Assembly: GCA_016706255.1 (NCBI GenBank)
Contig: JADJJZ010000029.1
Location: forward strand, 434,001 to 498,000
From: Bacteroidota bacterium
GTDB taxonomy: Bacteria > Bacteroidota > Bacteroidia > Chitinophagales > BACL12
Length of the DNA stretch: 64,000 nucleotides
Direction: 5' to 3'
A model generated the notes under the pieces. That model saw only the letters and a program-made list of their open reading frames with translations. It searched no databases and was not told the origin of the DNA. The position numbers were made by a program, and so were the translations under genes. Positions 33,761 to 42,920 of this stretch are shown in pieces. Numbering within the stretch: the first letter of the stretch is position 1; every line of letters starts with the position of its first letter.

Positions 33761-34208
33761 CCACCAATGGCACCATATTGCTGATATCACCACCGTGTCG
33801 CAATATTTCTTTTACGATTGTGGAGCTTACATGCCCGAATTCCGGTTTGCTGAGAAAAAATACGGTTTCTATTTCCTGATTTAATCCGCGATTTGCCAAG
33901 GCAATTACTTTTTCATATTCATAATCGGTTACGCTGCGCAAACCGCGTAAAATGTACTGCGCATTTTTTTGTTTGCAATATTCGGTAGTCAGGCCTTCGT
34001 AGCTGTCGATTTCAATTTTCGATTCGTTCAAAAAAATTTCCTGCAGCCAGTTAATGCGTTGTTCAAGCGTAAAATAGCCTTGCTTTTGCGAATTTTTTCC
34101 GATGGCAATAATTACCTTATCAAACAATGGCAGTGCACGTTCAATAATATCAATATGCCCAAGTGTTACAGGGTCGAAAGAGCCGGGAAAGATTGCAATA
34201 CGCGTCAT
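33744..34208 (-). CDS. coaD: Phosphopantetheine adenylyltransferase
   Basis: Transfers AMP from ATP to 4'-phosphopantetheine, giving dephospho-CoA. The 154 residues are the normal length. The nucleotidyltransferase motif FPGSFDPVTLGHIDI (T15xGH18) is near the start; RGLRSVTDYEYE binds phosphopantetheine, and the C-terminal SSTIVKEI motif is intact. CoaE, which acts next, is encoded at 46895, so the two final CoA steps are 13 kb apart. Confidence 0.96.
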   Translation of the reverse strand: MTRIAIFPGSFDPVTLGHIDIIERALPLFDKVIIAIGKNSQKQGYFTLEQRINWLQEIFLNESKIEIDSYEGLTTEYCKQKNAQYILRGLRSVTDYEYEKVIALANRGLNQEIETVFFLSKPEFGHVSSTIVKEILRHGGDISNMVPLVVSRGA

Positions 34209-34273
34209 GATACAAATTTAGCAGATTTAATGATGCCTTTTTGGGAGATGGGCTTTCGGATCAACCTCTACAC

Positions 34274-34819
34274 TCATTTTTTTGTTGGTTCAGCACCAAA
34301 AACATGAAAATGTGTGGTGCCGTAATTGCGCATTCTGATAAAATGCGGATGGTCATCGAATTTATATTTTTGATTGGTTTCGAGCACAAACCATCCCTCC
34401 GGCTTCAACAATTGCATTTCAAAAATTTCTTCCGGTAAAGCAGGAATATTTTCGAGCGGATATGGTGGCCCGGCGAAAATGATGTCGAATTTCTTTTTTG
34501 TAGTCCGAATATATTCGAACACATCCATCTTCATCACATTAATATTGCCCTGCAGTTCATCGCTCGTTTTACGGATAAAATCGATGCTGCGTTTGTCGAG
34601 CTCAACGCAAACAATATCTTCACAACCCCTTGAAACCATCTCGTAACAAAGGCTTCCGGTTCCTGAAAATAAGTCGAGGAAACTCACCATTTCGAAATCG
34701 AAGTTGTTGGTCAGGATATTAAAAAGCCCTTCTTTGGCGAAATCGGTTGTAGGACGCGCCGGTAAATTGGTAGGCGGATTAAATCTCCTCCCCTTAAATT
34801 TTCCTGCATTTATTCGCAT
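34274..34819 (-). CDS. rsmD: 16S rRNA (guanine-N2)-methyltransferase RsmD
   Basis: Methylates G966 of 16S rRNA. 181 residues with the RsmD N-terminus MRINAGKFKGRRFNPP and RPTTDFAKEGLFNIL, and the SAM motif I FLDLFSGTGSL. Motif IV reads IIFAGPPYPL where the family usually has DPPY, so the first catalytic-loop Asp is Gly. The rest is normal. The start overlaps the DUF3822 gene by 10 bp, a pairing common in Bacteroidota. Confidence 0.88.
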   Translation of the reverse strand: MRINAGKFKGRRFNPPTNLPARPTTDFAKEGLFNILTNNFDFEMVSFLDLFSGTGSLCYEMVSRGCEDIVCVELDKRSIDFIRKTSDELQGNINVMKMDVFEYIRTTKKKFDIIFAGPPYPLENIPALPEEIFEMQLLKPEGWFVLETNQKYKFDDHPHFIRMRNYGTTHFHVFGAEPTKK

Positions 34820-35652
34820 AAATCTAAACTCAATAAGGTATTGTAAATGTAAAGTGGTGTTTCCTTTAATGCATCCGGCAGCACAATGTTTTCATTCATT
34901 TGCAGGAAGGATATTTCTTTGAAAAATTTCCATAACTCGCCGAATAACATCGAATCGGGAACAATTTCACCCGATAGTTTTAAATCACACACATTGCGGT
35001 CAACCATAAACTGTTCCGCAACGAGTAAAACGTAATACAAAAAGTCTTCTTTGTTTACATAGCGGTACTGATTCATAAATTTGAATTCCCGCTTTTCGAA
35101 ATACAGAATATGAATTACACCGGGTTTGATGTCAAGAATTAATTGCTGGTCGGTAAACTGGTCCTTCATGCGTGATGCCAGTTCTAACAGTCCCGAACCG
35201 ATATGATAAAACTTGGGGTGATCAAATACTTCTTTCAAATACCGTTCTTCGTTTGCCGGCAAAGCAAAAATGTTTCGGGCGTACACTGCTTTCACGTTGT
35301 TTGAAAGCACGGTGTCGGTTTTGGCAATTTCGGCGCTCAACGACAAATAACGTTCAGCTTTATCTTCTTCAAACAAAACCCGCGGAACCAGTGTAAACGG
35401 TGCGTAGCTGATGCCGATTTTAATTTCATGATAGGGCGATTGCAACATATCTTCACTGGTAACCGAAATGCGCAATTTGGTTAACATATCTCCTGGAGCA
35501 GCATTATTGAGTTGAACAGTTTTAAGCACTTGTAATTTGCCGGTGCGTTTTTCATAAACTGCATAACTGTATTGTTGTTCCTCCAATTGAAACAGCAATG
35601 AATAATGCCTTGTAAAATCTTTGTTGAAGTCTTTATCTAAATATTGCAACAT
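34810..35652 (-). CDS. DUF3822 family protein
   Basis: 280 residues; a Bacteroidota-restricted family usually found just upstream of rsmD, as here (10-bp overlap). The fold appears to be actin-like, from the LQYLDKDFN..FTRHYSLLFQL start, the DIKPGVIHILYF strand and the LKLSGEI..DSMLFGELWKF end. This inference is weak, and no catalytic residues can be assigned. Function unknown; coupling with rsmD suggests co-expression rather than a shown role in rRNA methylation. Confidence 0.75.
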   Translation of the reverse strand: MLQYLDKDFNKDFTRHYSLLFQLEEQQYSYAVYEKRTGKLQVLKTVQLNNAAPGDMLTKLRISVTSEDMLQSPYHEIKIGISYAPFTLVPRVLFEEDKAERYLSLSAEIAKTDTVLSNNVKAVYARNIFALPANEERYLKEVFDHPKFYHIGSGLLELASRMKDQFTDQQLILDIKPGVIHILYFEKREFKFMNQYRYVNKEDFLYYVLLVAEQFMVDRNVCDLKLSGEIVPDSMLFGELWKFFKEISFLQMNENIVLPDALKETPLYIYNTLLSLDLCE

Positions 35653-35711
35653 ATCCGGGGTAAAAATACTTGTTATTTTTTTACGGAATTAATTTTACCC
35701 GTTTGCGGTAG

Positions 35712-35719
35712 TAACTTTG
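35712..35719 (+). promoter_or_regulatory. -7 element for hemB
   Basis: TAACTTTG matches TAnnTTTG and lies 16 bp before the hemB ATG. No TTG is seen at the usual distance. Confidence 0.4.
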
Positions 35720-35735
35720 TCACAAAATTACAGCA

Positions 35736-36704
35736 ATGCAAATACGCCCGAGAAGATTGCGCAACAGTGGATTGATGCGTGAAATGGTTGCAGAAACCCG
35801 TTTAAGTAAAGAAATGTTTGTTTACCCCGTTTTCGTTATGAAAGGCGAAAACATTCGTCACGAAATTGGCGCTATGCCCGGGGTTTATCATTTTTCACCG
35901 GATACATTAAGTACTGAAGTGGCTGAATGCCTCGATTTAGGTATTAATAAGTTTTTGATTTTTGGGGTTGGGGAAGAAAAAAATCCCGCTGGTAGCGCAT
36001 GTTACGACCATGCAAATGCAGTTGCTACTGCTGTTCGGCGTTTGAGGGCTGATTTTGGGAATAAGGTGATGCTGATAACGGATGTTTGTATGTGCGCATA
36101 CACTGATCACGGGCATTGTGGCATTTTGCACGGACATGAGGTAGATAATGATGACAGCTTGGTTGCTTTAGCAAAAATGGCTTTAATGCATGCTGAAGCA
36201 GGTGCCGATATTGTTGCTCCAAGCGATATGATGGATGGCAGAGTTGATGCCATCAGGACTAAATTAGATGAAAATGGATTTTCGAACACGGCCATTATGA
36301 GTTATTCTGTAAAATTTGCTTCCGGGTATTATGGTCCATTTAGGGAGGCTGCCGATAGTGCACCAAGTTTTGGGGACAGGAAAACGTATCAGATGGACTT
36401 CAGAAACGGTCGTGAAGCGCTTAAAGAGGCTTTAACTGATGTTGATGAAGGAGCGGATATATTGATGGTGAAGCCTGCGCTGGCTTATTTAGATGTAATT
36501 AAAACTGTAAAGGAACATACTTTGCTTCCCTTAGCCTGTTACAATGTTTCCGGCGAATATTCCATGGTAAAAGCCGGTGCCAAAATGGGTTGGATAGATG
36601 AACAACGCATTGTGATGGAAAATATGTATGCCTTTACACGAGCAGGTGCCGACATTATTATAACCTATCATGCGAAGGATATTTTACAAAAAGGCTGGTT
36701 GTAA
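35736..36704 (+). CDS. hemB: Porphobilinogen synthase
   Basis: Condenses two 5-aminolevulinate molecules to porphobilinogen in heme synthesis. 322 residues. Zinc-site cysteines are present: Cys118, Cys120 and Cys128 in DVCMCAYTDHGHCG, so it is the zinc-dependent type. Schiff-base lysines are Lys193 (SVKFASGYYGPF) and Lys246 (DILMVKPALAYLD). It is monogenic here; hemA and hemCD are 14 kb away. Confidence 0.97.
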   Translation: MQIRPRRLRNSGLMREMVAETRLSKEMFVYPVFVMKGENIRHEIGAMPGVYHFSPDTLSTEVAECLDLGINKFLIFGVGEEKNPAGSACYDHANAVATAVRRLRADFGNKVMLITDVCMCAYTDHGHCGILHGHEVDNDDSLVALAKMALMHAEAGADIVAPSDMMDGRVDAIRTKLDENGFSNTAIMSYSVKFASGYYGPFREAADSAPSFGDRKTYQMDFRNGREALKEALTDVDEGADILMVKPALAYLDVIKTVKEHTLLPLACYNVSGEYSMVKAGAKMGWIDEQRIVMENMYAFTRAGADIIITYHAKDILQKGWL

Positions 36705-36814
36705 AATTAACCTGCTGTTTAGAATAAATTGACCATCAGTACTTTACAATCTATTTCCATAGTATCGAACTTTAGAGCATCTTTACGGTTCAATAATTCA
36801 GTACCCGCAAATTC

Positions 36815-38143
36815 GTGCAAACCAATATCACATATCGGGAAATAATACGCCTGAGCACACCGCTTATGATTAGCAGTTTGTTCAACAATCTGATTAGTCT
36901 GATTGGTGTTGCGTTTATGGGCCGTGTTGGCGAAGTGGAGTTGGCAGCTTGTGGTGTAGCTGCGCTTATTTATATCACCATGACCATGATTCCTTATGGT
37001 TTGTCGGTAGGTTTTCAGATTATTATTGCCCGTCGCGCCGGTGAAAACAACCCGGAATCGATAGGCAGGATATTTAATGCGAACCTGATTTTTTTGATGG
37101 GGGTAGCGGTTTTATTGTATGCATTTCTGGAATTTGTGGTCCCCATTATTCTGGTTGGGCGGTTTAGTCCCGAAGTATATGAAGCTGTTATGGAATACCT
37201 GAAATATCGGAATTTCGAGATCTTTTTTGCCGTTTTTGCTTTCACGATATTAGGGTTTTACACCAGTATTGGCAACAATGCCATTATTACCTGGAGCGCA
37301 GTATTGATGCTGGTTGTGAATGTGTTTTTCAACTATAATCTTGTTTTTGGGGAGATGGGATTTCCGAAAATGGGCATCGCCGGAGCAGGTTTGGCATCGC
37401 TCATTTCGTCGACTGCAGCTTGCGGACTCAACTTTTTTTACCTCTTATTTTCAAAATACCGGCATCAGTTCGGGTTGTTTAAGTTTGATAAGTTTGAATG
37501 GGATTTGGTTAAAAGCGGACTGGTAATTAGTGGTCCTGTTGTATTGCAGCATTTGCTTTCAACGGGAACCTGGGTGGTGTTTTTTCTGATGATCAGTAAA
37601 ATGGGTGAAGCATCACTGGCGGCTTCGAATGTGGCCAAGGAGGTTTATATGGCTTTGGGCGTTACCACCTGGGGAATAGCCAATGCAACGAATAGTCTGG
37701 TGAGTAACCTTTTGGGTCAAGGGAGGCATTCAGAGATATTCGTATTACTAAAAAGGGTGATTATTGTAGCGCTTGGGTTTTCGCTTTCCTTTTTTGTGTT
37801 CATCATGATATGGCCTGAGGTTTTCATCCGCATATTTACGAATGATGAGTCCATTATTGCACTTTCGCTTAATCCGGTGCGTATTGTTGGTATTTGTTTG
37901 ATGATGATGGCCGTTTCCAGCGTATTGTTCAGAGCGGTAACCGGAACCGGAGCAACACGTTATTCATTGCTGCTTGAACTTATTACACTTGTGGTATATA
38001 TGGTTTATGTAGTTATCCTAATTGAGGTATTAAAAGTCAACCTAACCATTGCCTGGACCAGCGAATTTGTCTACTGGCTGGTATTAGCATGGCTTTGCTG
38101 GAAGTATTTGAAGAGCGGAAAATGGCGACAGTATAAGGTCTGA
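36815..38143 (+). CDS. MATE family efflux transporter
   Basis: 442 residues, twelve predicted membrane helices in two homologous halves, as in multidrug and toxin extrusion transporters that use Na+ or H+ gradients. Typical segments: LSTPLMISSLFNNLISLIG..FMGRVGEVELAACG and, in the second half, SGPVVLQHLLSTGTWVVFF with LAASNVAKEVYMAL. The start is GTG at 36815; no ATG fits ahead of the first helix. The substrate is unknown. Confidence 0.88.
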   Translation: MQTNITYREIIRLSTPLMISSLFNNLISLIGVAFMGRVGEVELAACGVAALIYITMTMIPYGLSVGFQIIIARRAGENNPESIGRIFNANLIFLMGVAVLLYAFLEFVVPIILVGRFSPEVYEAVMEYLKYRNFEIFFAVFAFTILGFYTSIGNNAIITWSAVLMLVVNVFFNYNLVFGEMGFPKMGIAGAGLASLISSTAACGLNFFYLLFSKYRHQFGLFKFDKFEWDLVKSGLVISGPVVLQHLLSTGTWVVFFLMISKMGEASLAASNVAKEVYMALGVTTWGIANATNSLVSNLLGQGRHSEIFVLLKRVIIVALGFSLSFFVFIMIWPEVFIRIFTNDESIIALSLNPVRIVGICLMMMAVSSVLFRAVTGTGATRYSLLLELITLVVYMVYVVILIEVLKVNLTIAWTSEFVYWLVLAWLCWKYLKSGKWRQYKV

Positions 38144-38411
38144 ACATCTGCTTTGCTTCTCAATTTTAATATTATTTAATATATTAGATAATCAGTCGTA
38201 ATTTATTGTAAATCAGTTACTTACAATCTATTTTTTTTGCATTAATGACTTTTTGTCAGTCTCACGAAAATGACTATTTTGGTTATTTAAAACTGCCTGA
38301 GAATCACTGCCAGGGATATACAAACGTCATTTCGTATTAACAGGAAAATTCCGTATTTTAGGCTTGGAAAAACTTGGGCCCTAAAGTTTTCCTACAAACA
38401 CGACATAATTT

Positions 38412-38825
38412 ATGCAACTCACACACTTCTTTAAACCGGGTGAAATACAGCCTGATGAAGGCGCTTGGGTGTTTCTTTTAAAAGCCCCCCTTTCGCCTGA
38501 CCTGTCTCCGGCGGAGTTAATCAGCACCTTTTATGAAACGGCATATATGGCTGTCTGCAACCACGCACTTGCAAAAATGTATGGTTTCGAAAACACAGAG
38601 GAAATGTTGGGATTACCGGTTTCTGCATTTATGCCCCCTTCCAATTCAATACTGGAACTACTGGAAGCCACAATAAAAAATGGTTTTAAACTTGAAAATG
38701 CCGTCAGCAAGGAAAATGATCGCGTTGGTAAGCCGGTGTATTTTTTAAATAAGATGGAAGCATTATTTGAAAACGGGTTAATTATCGGTGGCAAAGGCAC
38801 ACAAATTCCTGTAGAAAAACCCTGA
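38412..38825 (+). CDS. Stand-alone PAS-like domain protein
   Basis: 137 residues. The stretch ISTFYETAYMAVCNHALAKM, then YGFENTEEMLGLPVSAFMP, and the end YFLNKMEALFENGLIIGGKG look like a single PAS domain of the type that usually precedes a histidine kinase or response regulator output. No output domain follows in any frame, so it is either a free-standing sensor or the remnant of a larger kinase. The preceding 270 bp are AT-rich with no gene. Confidence 0.5.
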   Translation: MQLTHFFKPGEIQPDEGAWVFLLKAPLSPDLSPAELISTFYETAYMAVCNHALAKMYGFENTEEMLGLPVSAFMPPSNSILELLEATIKNGFKLENAVSKENDRVGKPVYFLNKMEALFENGLIIGGKGTQIPVEKP

Positions 38826-38869
38826 ACCGAGTTAAACTTAACCGGTATTTTTACGTCTTATCGTTTAAG

Positions 38870-40432
38870 ATGAAACCATACCTGCTTATCTCATTGCTAT
38901 GTTTAGTGCACAGTTTATTTGCACAAATTACTGATATTTCAGATGGAGAAATATTTGATGGTGAGCCATTTATGGTTGTTAACTCAACCAATACACAACA
39001 TATAGCTATTATGTGGATGGGGTTTAATGGGTTAGATTTAGTTACCATGAAACTGAAAATAAGTGAGGATGGCGGGACAAGCTGGAGTGATGAAATTGTG
39101 CTTCCGCATACCAATCCCGGTTACACAACTGCTGATCCATCGATGGGTTACGACAGTGATGGTAATCTGTTTATTTGTTACATCGATTACAATCCGCTTG
39201 GTACGGCAGGTAAAGTGATTACCCGTAAGTCTGCGGATGGTGGTTATACCTGGAGTGACCCGGTTCCGGTTATTGATGTTGCGGCAGATGGTAGCGAAAC
39301 ACCTGTTGATCGCCCGTGGATGGTGATAGACCGCTCAGCAACAGCCTCGGATGGAAACATTTACGTAACCACCAAACCGGCGCCATGGATTCCATTTCCG
39401 AACAGAAACTACTTCATCGCTTCCACCGATTATGGGGCAAGTTTTGGAGATTGGCGATACATCGATACGATTGGATGGCAGATTGGTGACTTTATTGCTG
39501 CACCGATGGCGAGTCCTGCAGTGGGAATTGATGGCACGGTTTATTGCATCTACCCTGCCTGGGAGCCTTCCGAAAACCTGCTACCGCGATTTATTTTGGC
39601 TCAAAGCACAAATGCCGGCAACCATTTTACCTATAGCGAAGTGTTTGAGTCGTATGGGGATGATACCAATGTGGACACTTCTGCAAAGGTGGCTTATCTG
39701 CTTAAAACCAATCCGACTGATGCTAATAAGCTGGTTTTTGCCTATGTCCTGAGTTCATTTGGTGATATGGATATTTTTATCAGAACAACTAACAACAAGG
39801 GTGTAAGCTGGTCGGCACCTATTCGGGTGAATGATGATGCCGTTGGTTCAGGTGCTATGCAGGAGCTCGTTTGGGCTGATTATGACAGTGATGGCGATTT
39901 GGTGGTGAGTTGGCGCGACAGGCGTAATAGTGTTGACACCGGATATGCAACGGAAACTGAGATTTATGGGGCTGTTTGGTGGAAAGACAGTATCGGTTTT
40001 GGGACAAATTTTAAAATATCGGAACTGCCGGCCGGGTTTGACAGCGTTTTGTATGGTAATGGCAACGATTTTATGTGTGTGGAGATGGAACAAGATACCA
40101 TTTACGCAACCTGGGGTGATACTAAAAACGGTTATCTTAATATCTGGTTTAACAAACTTGCTGCAAACAATACCGGTAATACAAGCATACATTTAATCGA
40201 TTCGGAATCAGTTGAACAAGTAACCTTATTTCCCAATCCGGCGACTAATTTTATCTCCCCAAAAGAAAACAAATTTAATACTTACACGATTTATGACGGG
40301 CAGGGCAAAGTAGTACAATCCGGGAAAATAACAGATGGTAAAATTGATATAAGTCATTTATTATCAGGTATTTATACCATTGAACTACAAAATTATAGTA
40401 GTAACGCCGTTGAACAGTTTACAAAGCTTTAA
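38870..40432 (+). CDS. Sialidase-like BNR-repeat protein with T9SS sorting domain
   Basis: 520 residues. A signal peptide (ending HSLFAQ) is followed by a beta-propeller with several Asp-box/BNR motifs (SEDGGTSWSD, SADGGYTWSD, STDYGASFGDW, TTNNKGVSWSAP). The last 75 residues (LFPNPATNFISPKENKFNTY...LLSGIYTIEL) are a T9SS sorting domain, so it should reach the cell surface. Asp boxes are structural; the sialidase catalytic Arg triad and Tyr/Glu pair cannot be confirmed, so enzymatic activity is uncertain. Confidence 0.8.
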   Translation: MKPYLLISLLCLVHSLFAQITDISDGEIFDGEPFMVVNSTNTQHIAIMWMGFNGLDLVTMKLKISEDGGTSWSDEIVLPHTNPGYTTADPSMGYDSDGNLFICYIDYNPLGTAGKVITRKSADGGYTWSDPVPVIDVAADGSETPVDRPWMVIDRSATASDGNIYVTTKPAPWIPFPNRNYFIASTDYGASFGDWRYIDTIGWQIGDFIAAPMASPAVGIDGTVYCIYPAWEPSENLLPRFILAQSTNAGNHFTYSEVFESYGDDTNVDTSAKVAYLLKTNPTDANKLVFAYVLSSFGDMDIFIRTTNNKGVSWSAPIRVNDDAVGSGAMQELVWADYDSDGDLVVSWRDRRNSVDTGYATETEIYGAVWWKDSIGFGTNFKISELPAGFDSVLYGNGNDFMCVEMEQDTIYATWGDTKNGYLNIWFNKLAANNTGNTSIHLIDSESVEQVTLFPNPATNFISPKENKFNTYTIYDGQGKVVQSGKITDGKIDISHLLSGIYTIELQNYSSNAVEQFTKL

Positions 40433-40451
40433 TCCGGTAAACGGCAAAAAA

Positions 40452-40481
40452 AAGAGGCTGCCCTTTTCAGAACAACCTCTT
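40452..40481. terminator. Bidirectional terminator
   Basis: AAGAGG (40452-40457) pairs with CCTCTT (40476-40481), extended by TG/CA inside, with A-runs on the left and AT-rich sequence on the right. It lies between the convergent T9SS and PUR-family genes. Confidence 0.7.
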
Positions 40482-40499
40482 AAGCTTAATTGTGTGTTA

Positions 40500-40961
40500 T
40501 CATAACTTCAGATCATCGTCGTCCATCATATTGGTATTATGATTGGCAGCGCTGTCGTTATTATCTTCGTTAGTTTCTTCAATGTCGTGATTGCCTTCGT
40601 TATCGGACTCATGTGATTCTTCGCGATAGTTTTCTTGATGACCATCGTAACCACCTTCCGGATTGCCATTTTCGTCGTATTTATGTGCAAAGGCATCAAA
40701 ATCGAAATCAGGCATCAAACCTTTAATGTGGTCAACCACTTCTGTTAATTCGCTTAAAAACTTGTTAAAATCTTCTTTGTAGATGAACAGTTTGTGACGT
40801 TCATAACCATTGCCATCAAAACGTTTTTTGCTTTCGGTGATGGTCAGGTAATAATCGTTTGCCCTGGTTGTTCTTACATCAAAAAAATAGGTTCTGCGTC
40901 TTCCTGCCCGTATTTTCCTTGAAAATACACTATCATTACGCTTGCTGTTTTCGTGCTCCAC
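40500..40961 (-). CDS. PUR family (DUF3276) nucleic-acid-binding protein
   Basis: 153 residues. The first 90 form a PUR repeat, as in single-stranded DNA/RNA-binding Pur-alpha-like proteins of Bacteroidota and spirochaetes: VFSRKIRAGRRRTYFFDVRT, ANDYYLTITESKKRF, and ERHKLFIYKEDFNKFLSEL. The C-terminal 60 residues are Asn/Asp/Glu-rich and presumably disordered. Known members bind nucleic acid and are thought to act in RNA or transcription control; no specific target is known. Confidence 0.85.
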   Translation of the reverse strand: MEHENSKRNDSVFSRKIRAGRRRTYFFDVRTTRANDYYLTITESKKRFDGNGYERHKLFIYKEDFNKFLSELTEVVDHIKGLMPDFDFDAFAHKYDENGNPEGGYDGHQENYREESHESDNEGNHDIEETNEDNNDSAANHNTNMMDDDDLKL

Positions 40962-41043
40962 TGTGTTCGATTTTAGAATTTTAGCTTGTTGGGTGTATCA
41001 AATTTTCCGAAATATATAAATATTTTAAAATTCAAGCTAATTT

Positions 41044-42840
41044 TTAGATTTTTTTATTTCTGTCGATTGCCTCAGCCAGTCGCTGCGATTCATACATTTG
41101 ATAGTATAAACCTTTAGCATCCATTAATTCATCATGCGTTCCCTGTTCGGCAACAACGTTTTTATCGAGCACAATAATTTTATCGAAAGCAAGTAGTGAA
41201 AAGATGCGGTGGGTAATGATTACAGCCGTTTTTTGTTCGAGGTAATTCCGCATGTTACCGAGTATCCGGTTTTCAGTATTTGCATCAACCGCGCTCAGGC
41301 AATCGTCGAGAATAATAACGGGCGCATCCTTTAAAAAAGCACGAGCTATTGAAATCCGCTGTTTTTGTCCGCCGCTCAGCGTAACCCCTCTTTCGCCCAC
41401 CATGGTTTGATAACCTTCCTTAAAATCCATAATCTCCTCATGAATGGACGCAAAACCGGCATATTGCTGAACGGTTTCCAAAGAAGCATCAGGCTGACCG
41501 AATGCGATGTTATTTTTAATGGAATCTGAAAACAAAAAAACATCCTGTGGAACAGCGGCAATTCCTTTTCTCAAATCGCTGAGATTGAACTGTTTAATTG
41601 GAATCCAGTCTATTTCGATGCTACCTGAATCAACATCGTATAACCGATACATCAAATCGGCAATGGTACTTTTTCCGCTTCCGGTTTTGCCTACAATGGC
41701 TACTTTTTCGCCCGGTTGTATTGTAAAACTCACGCCCTGCAAGGCTTTCACACCAGTGTCGGGATAGGTAAAATGAACATCTTTAAACACAATACTGCCT
41801 TTGATATTTCTCGCCGGCATGTTGCTTTCCTGCACATCGGGAACGGTATTCAGGAATTCATCAATCCGTTTTTGTGAAACGCCTGCTCGCTGGATGATAG
41901 AAACCACCCATCCCAGGGAAGTAACCGGCCAGGTCATCATATTCACATAAAACAGAAATTCCGCTAAATCGCCTTTACTGAGCGCACCTTCCATTACCTG
42001 CCATCCCCCAACAAAAATGGTAAGCAGCACACTCATACCGATTAGTCCCACCATTAAAGGCTGAAACAAGGCATCAACTCTTGCCAGTCCCAGCGATTGT
42101 TGCTTATATTCTTCACATTCCGCTTCAAAATAATTCGAAATACTTTTTTCGCGGGCATAAGCCTGAATCACCCTGATGCCTGAAAATGATTCCTGCGCAA
42201 TACTGGTAAGGTTGCTCAGCTGCGCCTGAATGCGCTCGCTTCTGCGACTAATAATATTATTGACAAAATAGATGGAAAACGAGAGGATAGGCAATGGCAG
42301 CAGCACATACAGGGTTAACGTTGGGTTAATGCTTACCATCATCCAAATACCAAAACCGAAGTTGAACAGGAGGTTCATAAAATACATGAGCGCCGGACCA
42401 ACATACTGTCGCACACGGCCAACATCTTCTGCTACCCTGCTCATTAAATCGCCCGTGTTATTTTTTTTGAAAAAAGCCGGAGTCAGCGTTTCATAATGTT
42501 TAAAAAGGTCGTTTTTTTGGTCATACTCAACATTTCGGCTCATTACGATGATGGTTTGACGCATAAAAAACATAAAAACGCCGCGTAATAAAGTTAAAGC
42601 AAGGAAAAAAAGTCCGCAGATGAGGACGCTATGATATACATCATTAGCCAACTCAGCATCATTTCCACCAATAATTGCGTCACTGTTGCGGTCAACAATA
42701 TCGATCATTTCACCAATATAACGCGGAGCAATAACCTGAAAAGCGTTGGCCAGTCCCACAAACAGGGTTCCTGACAAGAGCAGCCACTTATATTTCCACA
42801 AATATTTATTAATCGATCGTAGTGCGCGCATAAAATGCAA
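41044..42840 (-). CDS. ABC exporter half-transporter (MdlA-like)
   Basis: 598 residues: six-helix membrane domain (1-320) fused to an ATPase domain (about 345-580). Walker A is GKTGSGKST, the signature is LSGGQKQR, the Q-loop is present, and the His switch is in VIITHRI. Walker B reads VIILDDCLSAVD, with Asp in place of the catalytic Glu. That is typical of the degenerate half of heterodimeric exporters such as MdlA, yet no partner gene is next to it. Substrate unknown; lipid or drug export is plausible. Confidence 0.87.
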   Translation of the reverse strand: MHFMRALRSINKYLWKYKWLLLSGTLFVGLANAFQVIAPRYIGEMIDIVDRNSDAIIGGNDAELANDVYHSVLICGLFFLALTLLRGVFMFFMRQTIIVMSRNVEYDQKNDLFKHYETLTPAFFKKNNTGDLMSRVAEDVGRVRQYVGPALMYFMNLLFNFGFGIWMMVSINPTLTLYVLLPLPILSFSIYFVNNIISRRSERIQAQLSNLTSIAQESFSGIRVIQAYAREKSISNYFEAECEEYKQQSLGLARVDALFQPLMVGLIGMSVLLTIFVGGWQVMEGALSKGDLAEFLFYVNMMTWPVTSLGWVVSIIQRAGVSQKRIDEFLNTVPDVQESNMPARNIKGSIVFKDVHFTYPDTGVKALQGVSFTIQPGEKVAIVGKTGSGKSTIADLMYRLYDVDSGSIEIDWIPIKQFNLSDLRKGIAAVPQDVFLFSDSIKNNIAFGQPDASLETVQQYAGFASIHEEIMDFKEGYQTMVGERGVTLSGGQKQRISIARAFLKDAPVIILDDCLSAVDANTENRILGNMRNYLEQKTAVIITHRIFSLLAFDKIIVLDKNVVAEQGTHDELMDAKGLYYQMYESQRLAEAIDRNKKI

Positions 42841-42865
42841 AGCTATAAATCAATTGAAAAGTTTC

Positions 42866-42892
42866 TTGTCTTTATAACTTCTTCTATCTTTG
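42866..42892 (+). promoter_or_regulatory. Promoter of the amino-acid dehydrogenase gene
   Basis: TTG (42866-42868), 16-nt spacer, TATCTTTG (42885-42892). It fits the Bacteroidota TTG/TAnnTTTG promoter and lies 28 bp before the ATG. Confidence 0.6.
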
Positions 42893-42920
42893 CGCTGTTT
42901 AAAAAAAACAACGTTCATTT

